Source of the DNA: DALYJJ01 sp031969915
GTDB taxonomy: Bacteria > Acidobacteriota > Terriglobia > Bryobacterales > Bryobacteraceae
NCBI GenBank assembly: GCA_031969915.1
Contig: DALYJJ010000053.1
Span: forward strand, 1 to 36,869
Reading direction: 5' to 3'
DNA: 36,869 nt
The notes under the pieces are model-generated. The model was not told where the DNA came from and searched no databases. It worked only from the letters and a program-made list of their open reading frames with translations. Positions 16,507-25,489 of the stretch are shown in pieces. Position numbers and translations under genes: made by a program. The number at the start of each line of letters is the position of its first letter. The first letter of the stretch is position 1.

Positions 16507-17454
16507 TTACTGCAAACTCTTGATGTATTCGATCACGCCCAGGATCTCCCGCTCGCGCAGGAGCCCCTGGAAGCTGGGCATGATCGGTTCGAAGCCGGCG
16601 ACGATCTTGGCCTGCGGCTCGAGAATCGACTGGCGGATGTAGTTGGCATCCACTGCCGCCGCCGAGCCGTCCTGGAACTTGTGCTGTTGGGCCCAAATGC
16701 CCTTGAAGCTAGGGCCCTGGCCGCGCGTGCCGTCGATGGAATGGCACTGGGTGCAGCCGCGCTGCTCGTAGATGACCTTGCCGAGTTCCTTGAGCGGCAT
16801 CTTCTTCAACTCCTCGTCGCCCTCTTCGAGCCACTTCTGGTACGTCGCGTCGTCGTCGACGTGCACTTTGGCGAGCATCTCCGAGTGCGACTTCCCGCAG
16901 TACTCCGTACAGAAGACCTGATGAACGCCGGGCTTCTCCGGATGGAACCAGATTTCGGTGTAGCGGTTCGGGATCACGTCCTGCTTAATCCGGAAATCGG
17001 GGACGTAGAAGCTGTGGATGACGTCCTCGCTGTGCATAACCAGCTTGACGGGCTTGCCCACCGGCACGTGAATGGAGTTCACGCTGCGCGTGCCGTTCGG
17101 ATACTCGAAAGCCCAGAGCCATTTCTTGCCCGTGACCTGAATTTCGATGGCGTCGGTCGGCGCGACATACGCTTCGACGAAACCGAAGAAACCCCAGAAG
17201 AAGATCCCGATGAGGATGAAGAGCGGGATCACGCTCCACACCAGTTCGAGCATGGTGTTGTGCGTGATGTACGGCGTGGGCCCGCCCTTGGATCGCGACT
17301 TGCGATAGCGCCAGGCGAAGGAAACCGTCAATCCCATGATGAGCACGAAGAAGAACACGCACAGCCACGTGATGAACATGTACAGCGTGTCGATATCGCG
17401 CGCATGCTCGGAGGCCCCGGGGGGCAGCATCCAGTTTCTTAGCAGCGAGTTCAT
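16507..17454 (-). CDS. ctaC: caa3 oxidase subunit II fused to cytochrome c
   Basis: A 315-residue subunit II. Two N-terminal helices (TLYMFITWLCVFFFVLIMGL; LELVWSVIPLFILIGIFF) anchor a CuA cupredoxin domain with C182-T-E-Y-C186-x3-H-x2-M. A C-terminal cytochrome c domain carries C234-T-Q-C237-H238 and a distal Met in IMPSFQG. The fusion lets the oxidase take electrons directly from complex III through its own haem c. No signal peptide or lipobox is obvious; the first helix likely serves for insertion. The ATG at 17454 overlaps the stop of the SCO gene (ATGA). A longer GTG-started version would add about 21 Arg-rich residues from inside the SCO gene and is rejected. Confidence 0.96.
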   Translation of the reverse strand: MNSLLRNWMLPPGASEHARDIDTLYMFITWLCVFFFVLIMGLTVSFAWRYRKSRSKGGPTPYITHNTMLELVWSVIPLFILIGIFFWGFFGFVEAYVAPTDAIEIQVTGKKWLWAFEYPNGTRSVNSIHVPVGKPVKLVMHSEDVIHSFYVPDFRIKQDVIPNRYTEIWFHPEKPGVHQVFCTEYCGKSHSEMLAKVHVDDDATYQKWLEEGDEELKKMPLKELGKVIYEQRGCTQCHSIDGTRGQGPSFKGIWAQQHKFQDGSAAAVDANYIRQSILEPQAKIVAGFEPIMPSFQGLLREREILGVIEYIKSLQ

Positions 17455-18287
17455 TTTGCAGTCACCAGATCTTCTTTCACCGTCGGAGCGAATCGTTGGC
17501 TTCGCTCGCCGCGCCACAGGCGGAAGAGCATGGTCCCCAACAGGAGCACCACCAGCGCCCCGCCCAGGCGCATGATGTTGCCGGCGAATACCACGTAGCT
17601 GCGGGCCGCGGCGTCGTAGTGGAAGCAGAGCAGCAGCAGGCGGTCCACCGTGCTGCCGAACTTGCCTTCACTCGCTTCCGTGATCGCCAGCCGGACATCC
17701 CTTGCCTTAAATTTGATTCCGTAGAGGTACCGGGAGACTTTTCCTTCCGGCGTGAGCACCATCAGCGCCGCCGCGTGCGCATACTGCTGCTGTCGTTCGT
17801 CGAACCGGTAGCGGAAGCCCACCTGATCGGCGAGCTTCTTCACGTTGCCCTGGTAGCCGGTTAGAAAATGCCAACCGGGAGCGGGACGCTCGTAGCTTTC
17901 CAGGTAGACGGCCTTCTTCGCCCGGGCGAGTTCCGGCTGCTCGGTGGGATCGATACTCACCGTCACCACTTCAAACTGCTCGCCGGGCGTCCAGGGAAGC
18001 TCGCGCAGCACCGCGGTCTGCCCGTTCAGAACCAGGTTGCAGAGCATCGGGCAGGAGTAATAGACGAGGTTGAGGATGACCGGACGGCCGTGCGCGAAAT
18101 ACTGGCGCAAGGTCACCGGACGGCCGCTCTCGTTCAGGAACGTGAGGTCGAGATCCACCGGCTGGCCGAGTTTCTCGTCGATGCCGACGCCCTCCAGCGG
18201 CTGCGGGCGGGGAGGCAGCGCCTCCTCGGCCGCGAGCCCCGCGAGCGCGAACAGGGCGGCGATGCTAGTCAGCCTTGCCAGTCGCAT
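17451..18287 (-). CDS. SCO1/SenC-type copper chaperone
   Basis: A 278-residue exported thioredoxin-fold protein that delivers copper to the CuA site of subunit II. A signal peptide (LARLTSIAALFALAGLAA) precedes the domain. The copper-binding set is present: C79-P-M-L-C83 and H171 in YAHAAALMVLTPEGK. The SIDPTE and GWHFLTG motifs are as in the family. A C-terminal helix (IMRLGGALVVLLLGTMLF) anchors it in the membrane, which is longer than a minimal SCO protein (about 200 aa) but seen in operonic bacterial versions. It is placed directly before coxII with a 4-bp overlap; its start lies inside the end of the preceding small membrane protein gene. Confidence 0.93.
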   Translation of the reverse strand: MRLARLTSIAALFALAGLAAEEALPPRPQPLEGVGIDEKLGQPVDLDLTFLNESGRPVTLRQYFAHGRPVILNLVYYSCPMLCNLVLNGQTAVLRELPWTPGEQFEVVTVSIDPTEQPELARAKKAVYLESYERPAPGWHFLTGYQGNVKKLADQVGFRYRFDERQQQYAHAAALMVLTPEGKVSRYLYGIKFKARDVRLAITEASEGKFGSTVDRLLLLCFHYDAAARSYVVFAGNIMRLGGALVVLLLGTMLFRLWRGERSQRFAPTVKEDLVTAK

Positions 18288-18732
18288 TGGGTGCTGCTCC
18301 TGTCGCCGGCTTGGCGGGCGAGGCGCCGGCGGGGGCCGGGGCCTGCCCGTCGGGCGTTTCGGGCTTGATTACGCCAGGCGTCGTCGGGTACTTGAACTTA
18401 CCCTCGGCCGCTTCCTTCACATACAGCTCCATGGCGCGCTCGATGGGCAACCGCACCTCGCCCTTCTGGCGGTCGATGAAGCGGTACTGATAGAGATCGG
18501 CGTCTTCCTTGGCGCGCAGGCTGAGCGTTTCCTGTGAAATCGTGGACTCCTGCATCAGGAAGACCTTGTGTTCGTTGGTCTGCTGGAACAGGAAGTTGAC
18601 GGCGACAATGACCACGACGACCACAATCACGATCGCCGCACCGATACCGGCGATGATGGGAGCGTTCGGCTCCTGCCGGTTGTAGCCCTCTTCGGGCGCC
18701 TGCACTTCGGTTGGTTTCTTTTCCGCGTCCAT
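18265..18732 (-). CDS. One-helix protein of the act-cox operon, function unknown
   Basis: A 155-residue protein with a charged N-terminus, a single very hydrophobic helix (residues about 24-49, IIAGIGAAIVIVVVVVIVAV) and a soluble part. The soluble part holds QESTISQETLSLRAKEDADL and GEVRLPIERAMELYVKEAAE, followed by an Ala/Pro-rich tail. No haem, copper or iron-sulphur motif is present. It lies between actF (9 bp upstream) and the SCO gene (23-bp overlap). The position suggests an accessory subunit linking complex III to the oxidase, or an assembly factor. Extra small subunits beyond ActA-F are known in characterised ACIII complexes, but I cannot equate this protein with one of them by sequence. 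Confidence 0.8.
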   Translation of the reverse strand: MDAEKKPTEVQAPEEGYNRQEPNAPIIAGIGAAIVIVVVVVIVAVNFLFQQTNEHKVFLMQESTISQETLSLRAKEDADLYQYRFIDRQKGEVRLPIERAMELYVKEAAEGKFKYPTTPGVIKPETPDGQAPAPAGASPAKPATGAAPNATGKAD

Positions 18733-18741
18733 AGCCGTTCC

Positions 18742-19959
18742 TCAGATATTGTGGAAGCGCAAACCCTGCTCAAAGCGGGGGTCGCCCACCGGCATCAATG
18801 CGTTCTTCTTGAGCCGCAGCCAGAACACCAGCGCGATGGCGCTGCCCACGGCAGCCCAGGCGGCGATGTCCATCCAGTGCAGCGACCAGTAGTCTTTGTT
18901 CTTCGCCGGCATGATCATCCAGTAGAGATCCACGAAGTGGCAGAGCAGAAACCACACGGCGGCGAACGTGAGCACGGAGAGATTCCGCTTCATCGCGCGC
19001 GGGAGCAGCAGCAGGAAGGGAAACACGAAATGGCCGAACAACAGGAAGATGCTCAGGTAGACCCAGTTTCCGGCGAAGCGGTCTTTGTAGTAGTAGGTTT
19101 CCTCGGGCAGGTTCGCGTACCAGATGAGCAGGTACTGGCTGAAGGCGATGTAGGCCCAGAAGACGGTGAGCGCGAACATCCACTTGCCGAGGTCGTGGTA
19201 GTGCTCGATGTTGATCGAGAACTTGAGCACGTTGGCCTTCCGCAGGGCGACAGCGATCAGCACCAGGACGGCGAAAAACGACCAGGCGCCGCCGGTCATC
19301 ACGTAGAGGCCGAAGATCGTCGAGTACCAGTGCGGGTACAGCGACATCACCCAGTCAAAGGAAGCGAGCGTGCCGGTGACGGTAATCAGGAAGAGGCCCG
19401 GGGCGCTCCAGCGGGAGGCGGTATTCATCTGGTCGAGCGAGCGCGTGGTGTCCTGCTTCACGGAGTTCCGGAACAGGCGCAGGCTCCACAGGCTCCAGAT
19501 CAGGAAGTAGGCGGCGGCGCGGATGAGGAAGAAATTCTCGTTCAGGTAGCCGGCCTTGGCCTTGAGCAATTCGTCGTTCGCGACGACCTCTTTGTGCGTC
19601 CACTCGTAGAGATCGTGGAGGCCGAGAGCGACCGGAACGAACAGGAGCGCGGCGGCGGGCAGGGTTGAGGCGATGGCCTCCATGAACCGGCGCACGCTCA
19701 CGCTCCACGCTGACCCGGTGAGGTACTGGATCATGGTGAAGAAGAGCGCGCCGAGGCCGATGGTGGTGAAGTAGACCACGGCCAGTAGCCACGAGAAGTG
19801 GGCCGATTTCGTATCCGTGGCGAAGCCGATGGCGGAAGCGGTGGCGGAGGCCAGGAAGACGAAGAGGATCGAGTTCCGCACCTTGGTCCACTGCTTCTCG
19901 TCGAGGTGGCGCGCCTCCATCGATTGTTCGAGACGAACTGCGTCAACCTTCATGGCCAT
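18742..19959 (-). CDS. actF: Alternative complex III subunit ActF
   Basis: A 405-residue integral membrane protein with about ten hydrophobic helices, matching the smaller of the two polytopic ACIII subunits (ActF, distantly NrfD/PsrC-like). Recognisable pieces: SWLLAVVYFTTIGLGALFF, SAWSVSVRRFMEAIASTLP, the Asp-containing ASFDWVMSLYPHWYSTIFGL helix, and FSQYLLIWYANLPEETYYY. In ACIII, ActF packs against ActC and may form a proton path. It begins 3 bp after the actE stop codon (start MAMKVD; a second ATG two codons on is possible). Confidence 0.92.
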   Translation of the reverse strand: MAMKVDAVRLEQSMEARHLDEKQWTKVRNSILFVFLASATASAIGFATDTKSAHFSWLLAVVYFTTIGLGALFFTMIQYLTGSAWSVSVRRFMEAIASTLPAAALLFVPVALGLHDLYEWTHKEVVANDELLKAKAGYLNENFFLIRAAAYFLIWSLWSLRLFRNSVKQDTTRSLDQMNTASRWSAPGLFLITVTGTLASFDWVMSLYPHWYSTIFGLYVMTGGAWSFFAVLVLIAVALRKANVLKFSINIEHYHDLGKWMFALTVFWAYIAFSQYLLIWYANLPEETYYYKDRFAGNWVYLSIFLLFGHFVFPFLLLLPRAMKRNLSVLTFAAVWFLLCHFVDLYWMIMPAKNKDYWSLHWMDIAAWAAVGSAIALVFWLRLKKNALMPVGDPRFEQGLRFHNI

Positions 19960-19962
19960 GTC

Positions 19963-20580
19963 TTACCTCACCTCCGGGCGCAGTTCCTGCGGGACATCCT
20001 CGATGCTGCCGCTGGTGGCGCGCTGGAGGGCGCGCACGTAGGCAACGATCGCCCAGCGGTCGCGATCGCTGGTCTGATACTTGTAGCCGTGCATCGAGCG
20101 GCGGCCGTTGGTGGCTACGTGGTAGATCTCGCCGTCGGTCATGCCCTTCACGCGGGGGTCCTGGAGCATGGTCGGCAGCCATGGAGTGCCGGCGAGGATG
20201 GTGCGCCGGGGCACCAATCCGTTCTCGCTGCCGGTGCGCGAGTGGCACGGTGCACAGTACGTCTCATACTTCACGCGGCCGCGGTCGAGCAGCGCGCGGT
20301 CGATCGCCTCCGGGTTCTTGCCAATGTACATGCCGTTGGCGATGCCGGTGGCATAGGCCTCGTCTTCCTTGAGCGTTCCGTACGCCACTGTGCCCAAAGG
20401 CGGCCGGCGGTTGGAACGGCCATCGGAGAAGAAGGAGGTCTCGGACTGGGCCTTGAACTTCTGCTGGTCCTTCATGTCGGGGAAGACGCGCACGGGCGGC
20501 TGGCGCGAAGTGATATCGCTGCAGCCGGTGAGCATCGCGGCGCCGAAGAGGACAAGCGCGAAGGAGGTTGCTTTCTTCAT
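19963..20580 (-). CDS. actE: Alternative complex III monohaem cytochrome c subunit ActE
   Basis: A 205-residue lipoprotein cytochrome c. The signal peptide ends at a lipobox with C20 (MLTGCSD). One haem c motif, C109-A-P-C-H113, is followed by conserved GMTDGEIYHVATNGRRSM, with the Met likely the distal ligand. ActE takes electrons from the ActA/ActB side of complex III and passes them to the oxidase's haem c domain. Its ATG directly follows the actD stop codon region (adjacent, no spacer), consistent with translational coupling. Confidence 0.93.
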   Translation of the reverse strand: MKKATSFALVLFGAAMLTGCSDITSRQPPVRVFPDMKDQQKFKAQSETSFFSDGRSNRRPPLGTVAYGTLKEDEAYATGIANGMYIGKNPEAIDRALLDRGRVKYETYCAPCHSRTGSENGLVPRRTILAGTPWLPTMLQDPRVKGMTDGEIYHVATNGRRSMHGYKYQTSDRDRWAIVAYVRALQRATSGSIEDVPQELRPEVR

Positions 20581-21132
20581 CTACGCCTCCACCAGTTCCG
20601 TGTGCTTGCTGCCCGCGGCAGTGAGCAAGGCGGCGGTCTTTTCGGGATGAAAGAGCGGATCGGTGCGTTCAATCACCAGAAGGAATCGGTCGTCCGTGGC
20701 GCCGCCGAACTTCGAGTAGTTGAAGGCCGGATGGTAAAACGTCGGCAGGCGGTTCAAGTGGAACATGCCGAGCACGGCGCCGAAGGCCGAGAGCAGGACC
20801 GTGAGTTCGAACATGATCGGGATCGAAGGTTCGAATGAGAACAGCGGTTTGCCGCCGATCACGAGCGGGTAGGCGATCGTCCCGGTCCACCATTGCAGGA
20901 GCCCGGCGGCCAGCAGGCCGGCCGTGCCGCAGCAGAGCACGATGTAGCCGAGGGGGGAGCGCCTCTCTCCCATCGCTTCGTCGATGCCGTGGATCGGAAA
21001 TGGCGTGAAGGCGTCCATTCGCGTGTAGCCTTCGGCGCGGGCGGCGCGCACGGCGTCCAGCAGGTCATCCGGCGAATCGAAGTTGCCGATGACGCCGTAG
21101 AGTTCCGGGTCTTTGATGACAGCGTTGCTCAT
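20581..21132 (-). CDS. actD: Alternative complex III membrane subunit ActD (DUF3341)
   Basis: A 183-residue protein with a soluble N-terminal part (YGVIGNFDSPDDLLDAVRAA, GYTRMDAFTPFPIHGIDEAM) and two membrane helices (GYIVLCCGTAGLLAAGLLQW; IPIMFELTVLLSAFGAVLGM). This is the DUF3341 layout typical of ActD, a structural subunit without cofactors. The soluble part ends RFLLVIERTDPLFHPEKTAA, also typical. It lies between actC (9 bp upstream) and actE (adjacent). Confidence 0.93.
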   Translation of the reverse strand: MSNAVIKDPELYGVIGNFDSPDDLLDAVRAARAEGYTRMDAFTPFPIHGIDEAMGERRSPLGYIVLCCGTAGLLAAGLLQWWTGTIAYPLVIGGKPLFSFEPSIPIMFELTVLLSAFGAVLGMFHLNRLPTFYHPAFNYSKFGGATDDRFLLVIERTDPLFHPEKTAALLTAAGSKHTELVEA

Positions 21133-21141
21133 CGATCGCTC

Positions 21142-22551
21142 CTAATGCGCGGACTCGCTGGGCGCGGCGTGCGCCTTGGCGTGCGGCAGGATACCTTTCA
21201 CTTCCGAGATGGCGATCATCGGCAGGAAGCGGACGAAAGCCAGGAACAGGGTCAGGAACAGGCCGAAGGTGCCGAAGAAGGTGAGCATGTCGACGGCGGT
21301 CGGCCGGAAGTAGCCCCAACTGCCGGGCAGATAGTCGCGGTGCAGCGAGGTGGCGATGATCACGAAGCGCTCAAACCACATGCCTACATTGATCAGCAGC
21401 GAGGCGACGAACATCACGGGAATGCTCAGGCGCAGTTTCTTGAACCAGAAGATCTGGGGCACGATCACGTTGCAGGAGATCATCGTCCAGTACGCCCACC
21501 AGTACGGACCGAAGGCGCGGTTGATGAAGGCGAACCGTTCGTAGGGGTTGCCGCTGTACCAGGCGATGAAGAACTCGGTGGCGTAGGCGTAGCCGACCAC
21601 GGTGCCGGTGGCGAGCATGATCTTGTTCATGTTCTCCAGGTGCTTCATGGTGATCAGGTGCTGGAGATTGAGCGCCCAGCGGGAGATCACCATCAGGGTC
21701 ATCACCATGGCGAAGCCGGAGAAGATGGCGCCCGCGACGAAGTAGGGCGGGAAGATGGTGGTGTGCCAGCCGGGCAGGATCGACGTGGCGAAGTCGAACG
21801 ACACGATGGTGTGCACGCTGAGCACGAGGGGCGTCGACAGGCCCGCCAGGATCATGTAGGCGAGTTCGTAGTGTTTCCAGGCCTTCGCGGAGCCCCGCCA
21901 GCCAAGGCTGAGCACACCGAAGATGTAGCTGCGGACTTTGTCGTTATTCGCGATGGCGCGGTCGCGGAGGGTCGCCAGGTCGGGGACCAGGCCCACGAAC
22001 CAGAACAGCGCCGAGACCGTGCCGTAGGTGCTCACCGCGAACACGTCCCACATGAGCGGGCTGCGGAAGTTCTGCCACATGTCGAGCGCGGGGTTCGGCA
22101 TGGGGAACAGCCAGTAGGCGGCGCGCCACGGACGGCCGGTGTGGAACAGCGGATAGATGGCGGCGCAGGCCACGGCGAACAAGGTCATCGCTTCGGCGGC
22201 GCGGTTGATCGAGGTGCGCCACTTCTGGCGGAAGAGAAACAGGATGGCCGAGATCAACGTGCCGGCGTGCCCGATGCCGATCCAGAACACGAAGTTCGTG
22301 ATATCCCAGGCCCAGCCCACGGGGCTGTTGTTGCCCCACACGCCGATGCCCGTCACCACCAGGTAACCGAGCATCAGGCCGAGGATGCCGGTGATGGAGG
22401 CGGTGATGCCGATGGCGATGTACCACTGCCGGGGCGTCTTGCCCTCGCCAATCTGGGCGACGTCCTTGGTGATGCCGTGGTAGTCCCGTTCGCCGAGAAC
22501 GAGCGGCGGATTCACCGGATCGAGTTGTTGCTGAATCGCGAGATCGGCCAT
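21142..22551 (-). CDS. actC: Alternative complex III quinol-binding subunit ActC (NrfD/PsrC-like)
   Basis: A 469-residue polytopic membrane protein of the NrfD/PsrC superfamily, with about ten helices. It is the larger membrane subunit of ACIII and carries the periplasm-facing quinol site next to ActB. Supporting stretches: GVWGNNSPVGWAWDITNFVF, FWIGIGHAGTLISAILFLFR, FPMPNPALDMWQNFRSPL and LVLSVHTIVSFDFATSILPG. It starts one base after the actB stop codon and is followed by actD after 9 bp. Confidence 0.95.
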   Translation of the reverse strand: MADLAIQQQLDPVNPPLVLGERDYHGITKDVAQIGEGKTPRQWYIAIGITASITGILGLMLGYLVVTGIGVWGNNSPVGWAWDITNFVFWIGIGHAGTLISAILFLFRQKWRTSINRAAEAMTLFAVACAAIYPLFHTGRPWRAAYWLFPMPNPALDMWQNFRSPLMWDVFAVSTYGTVSALFWFVGLVPDLATLRDRAIANNDKVRSYIFGVLSLGWRGSAKAWKHYELAYMILAGLSTPLVLSVHTIVSFDFATSILPGWHTTIFPPYFVAGAIFSGFAMVMTLMVISRWALNLQHLITMKHLENMNKIMLATGTVVGYAYATEFFIAWYSGNPYERFAFINRAFGPYWWAYWTMISCNVIVPQIFWFKKLRLSIPVMFVASLLINVGMWFERFVIIATSLHRDYLPGSWGYFRPTAVDMLTFFGTFGLFLTLFLAFVRFLPMIAISEVKGILPHAKAHAAPSESAH

Positions 22552-22552
22552 G

Positions 22553-25489
22553 TTATGCCAGCTCCGGATTGGGGTTGCGCAGCTTTGCCAGGAACGTGGT
22601 CCGCGGCCGCGTGTTCAACTCTTCCAGCAGGCCGTAGTTGGCGTCCTGCTTGCGAAGCTTCGAAACACGGCTTTCCGGATCGTTGATGTTGCCGAAGACG
22701 ATGGCGTCGGCGGGACAGGTCTGCATGCAGGCGGACTTGATTTCGCCGTCGCGGATGGCGCGGCGGCCGTCGGACTTGGCGGCGATCTTCACTTCCTGGA
22801 TGCGCTGCACGCAGTAGGTGCACTTCTCCATGACGCCGCGCATGCGCACGCTGACGTCGGGGTTGTGCGCCATCTTGCCGACTTCGGTGAGGTCCTTGTG
22901 ATACTCGAGGAAGTTGAAGCGGCGCACTTTGTAAGGACAGTTATTGGCGCAGTACCGGGTGCCGACGCAACGGTTGTACGCCATGTCGTTGAGGCCCTCG
23001 GGGCTGTGCACCGTCGCCGCCACCGGGCAGACCGTTTCGCACGGCGCGTTCTCGCACTGCTGGCAGGCGACGGGATGCGTGACCACTTGGGGATCGTTCT
23101 GATCGCCGGAGTAGTAGCGGTCCAGGCGGATCCAGTGCATCTCGCGGCCGCGCGCCACCTGGTCCTTGCCGACCACGGGAATGTTGTTCTCGCTCTGGCA
23201 GGCGACGACGCAGGCATTGCAACCGATGCAGGTGTTCAGGTCGATGACCATGCCCCACTGGTTGCCCTTCTCGTAGGTGTGCTCCCCGTAAAGCGAGAAG
23301 AGCTTGGGTACGTGCACGGCGTGCTTGGCGAAATCCGGGTGGTGGTGGAAGTGCTCGAGCGTAGCTTCGCGCACGATCGGGCGGCCTTCCATACTGAAGT
23401 GTTCCTGCGTATGGGAGAGCGGGTACTTGCGCCCGGTCTTGGCAACGCTGCCTTCGCCGAACCAGAAGGACTGCGCGGTGCGGACCGCGCCCGCGTTGTG
23501 GCCCACGCCGTTGCCGACGCGCCCCACACGCGTGCGCCCGTAGCCTAACGCAAGAGATACGGCGTTGTCGGCGTGGCCAGGCTGCACCAGCACCGGCATC
23601 GGCGTCTTCAGGGAGCCGTTCGAGACCTCAATCACGTCTCCGCTGTCGACGCCCAACTGCTTGGCCGTCGTGGGGCTCAGTAGCGCCGCGTTGTCCCAGG
23701 TGAGCTTGCTCATCGGCTCGGGCGCTTCCTGCATCCAGGCGTTGTTCGAATAGCGCCCGTCGTAAGCTCCCGCGCTCGCGAAGAAGTTGACTTCGATTCC
23801 CTGCCCCGCTGGCTTGAGCGCGGCGACGGCGTCGGAAACCCTCTTGGGATCCGGCGCGCCGGACACCGCGGCGGCCTTGGGAGCGGATTCAACGAGGCCG
23901 TCGTGCAGCGCCTTTCGCCAAACCTTTTCCTTGTCCTTGTCGGCGCCGGCGAAGGAACCGAACCAGTAGTTGCGGACCAGGTCGTACGGGCGCTTGTCTT
24001 TGTAATCGGAGAGCCAGGCGAGCAGTTCGCTCTTCGACTTGCCCTCGTAGAGGGGCTCGATCATCGGCTGCTGGATCGACGGTGTGCCGTCCTGCGCCAA
24101 CGCGTCGCCCCAGGTCTCCAGGTAATGGGTCTCGGGCAACGCCCACTTCACGAGTGCGGCGGTTTCGTTGTCCTGTTCCGAGAGGAGGATCGAGACCGGC
24201 ACGTTCTGGATGGCCTCGGCGAGGTTCATCCCGGCCGGCGCGGTGTAGGCGGGGTTGCCGCCGAGGATCACCAGCGTCTTTACGCGGCCGGCAGAGAGAT
24301 CGCCCGCCAGCTCCTTCAACTGGTCGAGCTGCGGGCGCCAGCCTTCGGCGGCCTTCGTGTAGGTGACCGTCTGGCCGATCGCCCCGATCTGTTGATTGAT
24401 GAGGGCAGCGAGCGCATGCACGGCGGCGGGCTGGCGCGGTCCGGCAGCGACGAGTGCCTTTCCCGCGTGCGCCTTGAGGTCCTTCGCGGCGGCGGCGATC
24501 CATTTGGCGTGCGGCGTTGAGGCACCGTTCAACACCGTGAGGCCGCCGAGTTGCTTGAGCAGTTCCGCGGCTACGGCGCGCACGTCAGCGGCGCGGGAAC
24601 GCAGCCGGTGGTCGGCCATGCCGCCGGTGATCGTGTAGCTCGGCTCCACCGCGTACAGGCGGCTCATGTGGCTGTCCTTCGACTCCACGCGCCGCCGGTT
24701 GGAGAACTGCTTCACCGGCAGGATGGTGGGCGAATCGAGGCCGAGAAAATCGAAATCGAGCGAGAGGATGACATCGGCCTTGTCGAAGTGATGGTGTGCT
24801 TCCAGCGGCTGGCCAAAAGCGATTTGTGCGCCTGCGATCGCCTCGTCGCGGTTCAACGGTTCGTACTCGATCCACTTCGCGGCCGGGAACTTCGCTAATG
24901 CATGCTTCTTCACGGCGGCGAAAGAGGGCGACGACGAGGGCTCCACCAGGAAGCGCAGGCCGTCGCCTTGCCCGACGAAGTGCGGCTTGGCGAAGGCGAG
25001 GAAGTCGTCCCACTTCATGCGAACGCCATCCTTCAGCGGATGCTTGGCCCGGTCCGGATCGTACAGGTTGAGCACCGACGCCTGCGCGAACGCAGACGCC
25101 GAACCGAGACTGTAGGGATGCCGCGGATTACCTTCGATCTTGGTGGGCCGTCCGTCGTGGCACTCCACCAGGAGGCCGGAGGCCACGCCGCCCTGAGTGA
25201 AGGCGGTGGCGTAGAACATCGGCTTGCCGGGGATGTAGTCTTCGACACCTTTGCTCTGGGCCAGAATCTTCGCTTCGGGCCGGCGGCAGGCAGTGAGGCC
25301 CGCCAGACCGAACGAAGCAGCCATCAGCTTGAGCATCGTGCGGCGGCTCTTGTCGTCCACCAGTTCGCTGGCGGAGTCCGGAAACTCGCGAGTCAGCCAT
25401 TCGCGAAACTGCACGGTATTGGCCAACTCGTCCAGGCTGCGCCAGTACTTCTTCGGCTCCGAATTCGGGTTCAGTTGCACTAGGCTCAT
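22553..25489 (-). CDS. actB: Alternative complex III iron-sulphur subunit ActB (molybdopterin-oxidoreductase-like)
   Basis: A 978-residue periplasmic subunit. The N-terminus is the extended Tat domain typical of these proteins: KKYWRSLDELANTVQFREWL, then S-R49-R50-T-M-L-K and a hydrophobic stretch ending LTACRR. Residues about 75-730 resemble a molybdopterin oxidoreductase, but in ACIII this part binds no molybdenum cofactor. Residues about 745-950 are ferredoxin-like, with Cys groups CIGCNACVVAC, CQQCENAPCETVCP, CVGTRYCANNCPY and CTYC...CMQTCPADA, the usual set for four Fe-S clusters. It transfers electrons from quinol oxidised at ActC to the haem subunits. The ATG at 25489 overlaps the actA stop (ATGA), which rules out the upstream GTG. 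Confidence 0.96.
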   Translation of the reverse strand: MSLVQLNPNSEPKKYWRSLDELANTVQFREWLTREFPDSASELVDDKSRRTMLKLMAASFGLAGLTACRRPEAKILAQSKGVEDYIPGKPMFYATAFTQGGVASGLLVECHDGRPTKIEGNPRHPYSLGSASAFAQASVLNLYDPDRAKHPLKDGVRMKWDDFLAFAKPHFVGQGDGLRFLVEPSSSPSFAAVKKHALAKFPAAKWIEYEPLNRDEAIAGAQIAFGQPLEAHHHFDKADVILSLDFDFLGLDSPTILPVKQFSNRRRVESKDSHMSRLYAVEPSYTITGGMADHRLRSRAADVRAVAAELLKQLGGLTVLNGASTPHAKWIAAAAKDLKAHAGKALVAAGPRQPAAVHALAALINQQIGAIGQTVTYTKAAEGWRPQLDQLKELAGDLSAGRVKTLVILGGNPAYTAPAGMNLAEAIQNVPVSILLSEQDNETAALVKWALPETHYLETWGDALAQDGTPSIQQPMIEPLYEGKSKSELLAWLSDYKDKRPYDLVRNYWFGSFAGADKDKEKVWRKALHDGLVESAPKAAAVSGAPDPKRVSDAVAALKPAGQGIEVNFFASAGAYDGRYSNNAWMQEAPEPMSKLTWDNAALLSPTTAKQLGVDSGDVIEVSNGSLKTPMPVLVQPGHADNAVSLALGYGRTRVGRVGNGVGHNAGAVRTAQSFWFGEGSVAKTGRKYPLSHTQEHFSMEGRPIVREATLEHFHHHPDFAKHAVHVPKLFSLYGEHTYEKGNQWGMVIDLNTCIGCNACVVACQSENNIPVVGKDQVARGREMHWIRLDRYYSGDQNDPQVVTHPVACQQCENAPCETVCPVAATVHSPEGLNDMAYNRCVGTRYCANNCPYKVRRFNFLEYHKDLTEVGKMAHNPDVSVRMRGVMEKCTYCVQRIQEVKIAAKSDGRRAIRDGEIKSACMQTCPADAIVFGNINDPESRVSKLRKQDANYGLLEELNTRPRTTFLAKLRNPNPELA

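Noticed and set aside
14848..17442. 864-codon open frame on the plus strand across coxI and coxII
   Set aside because: Antisense to two certain oxidase genes; it is His/Asp/Glu/Arg-rich and crosses a gene boundary, as expected for a shadow frame.
20893..22686. 597-codon open frame on the plus strand opposite actC and actD
   Set aside because: Antisense to ActC/ActD, which have family-specific sequence; no ribosome site or domain on the plus strand.
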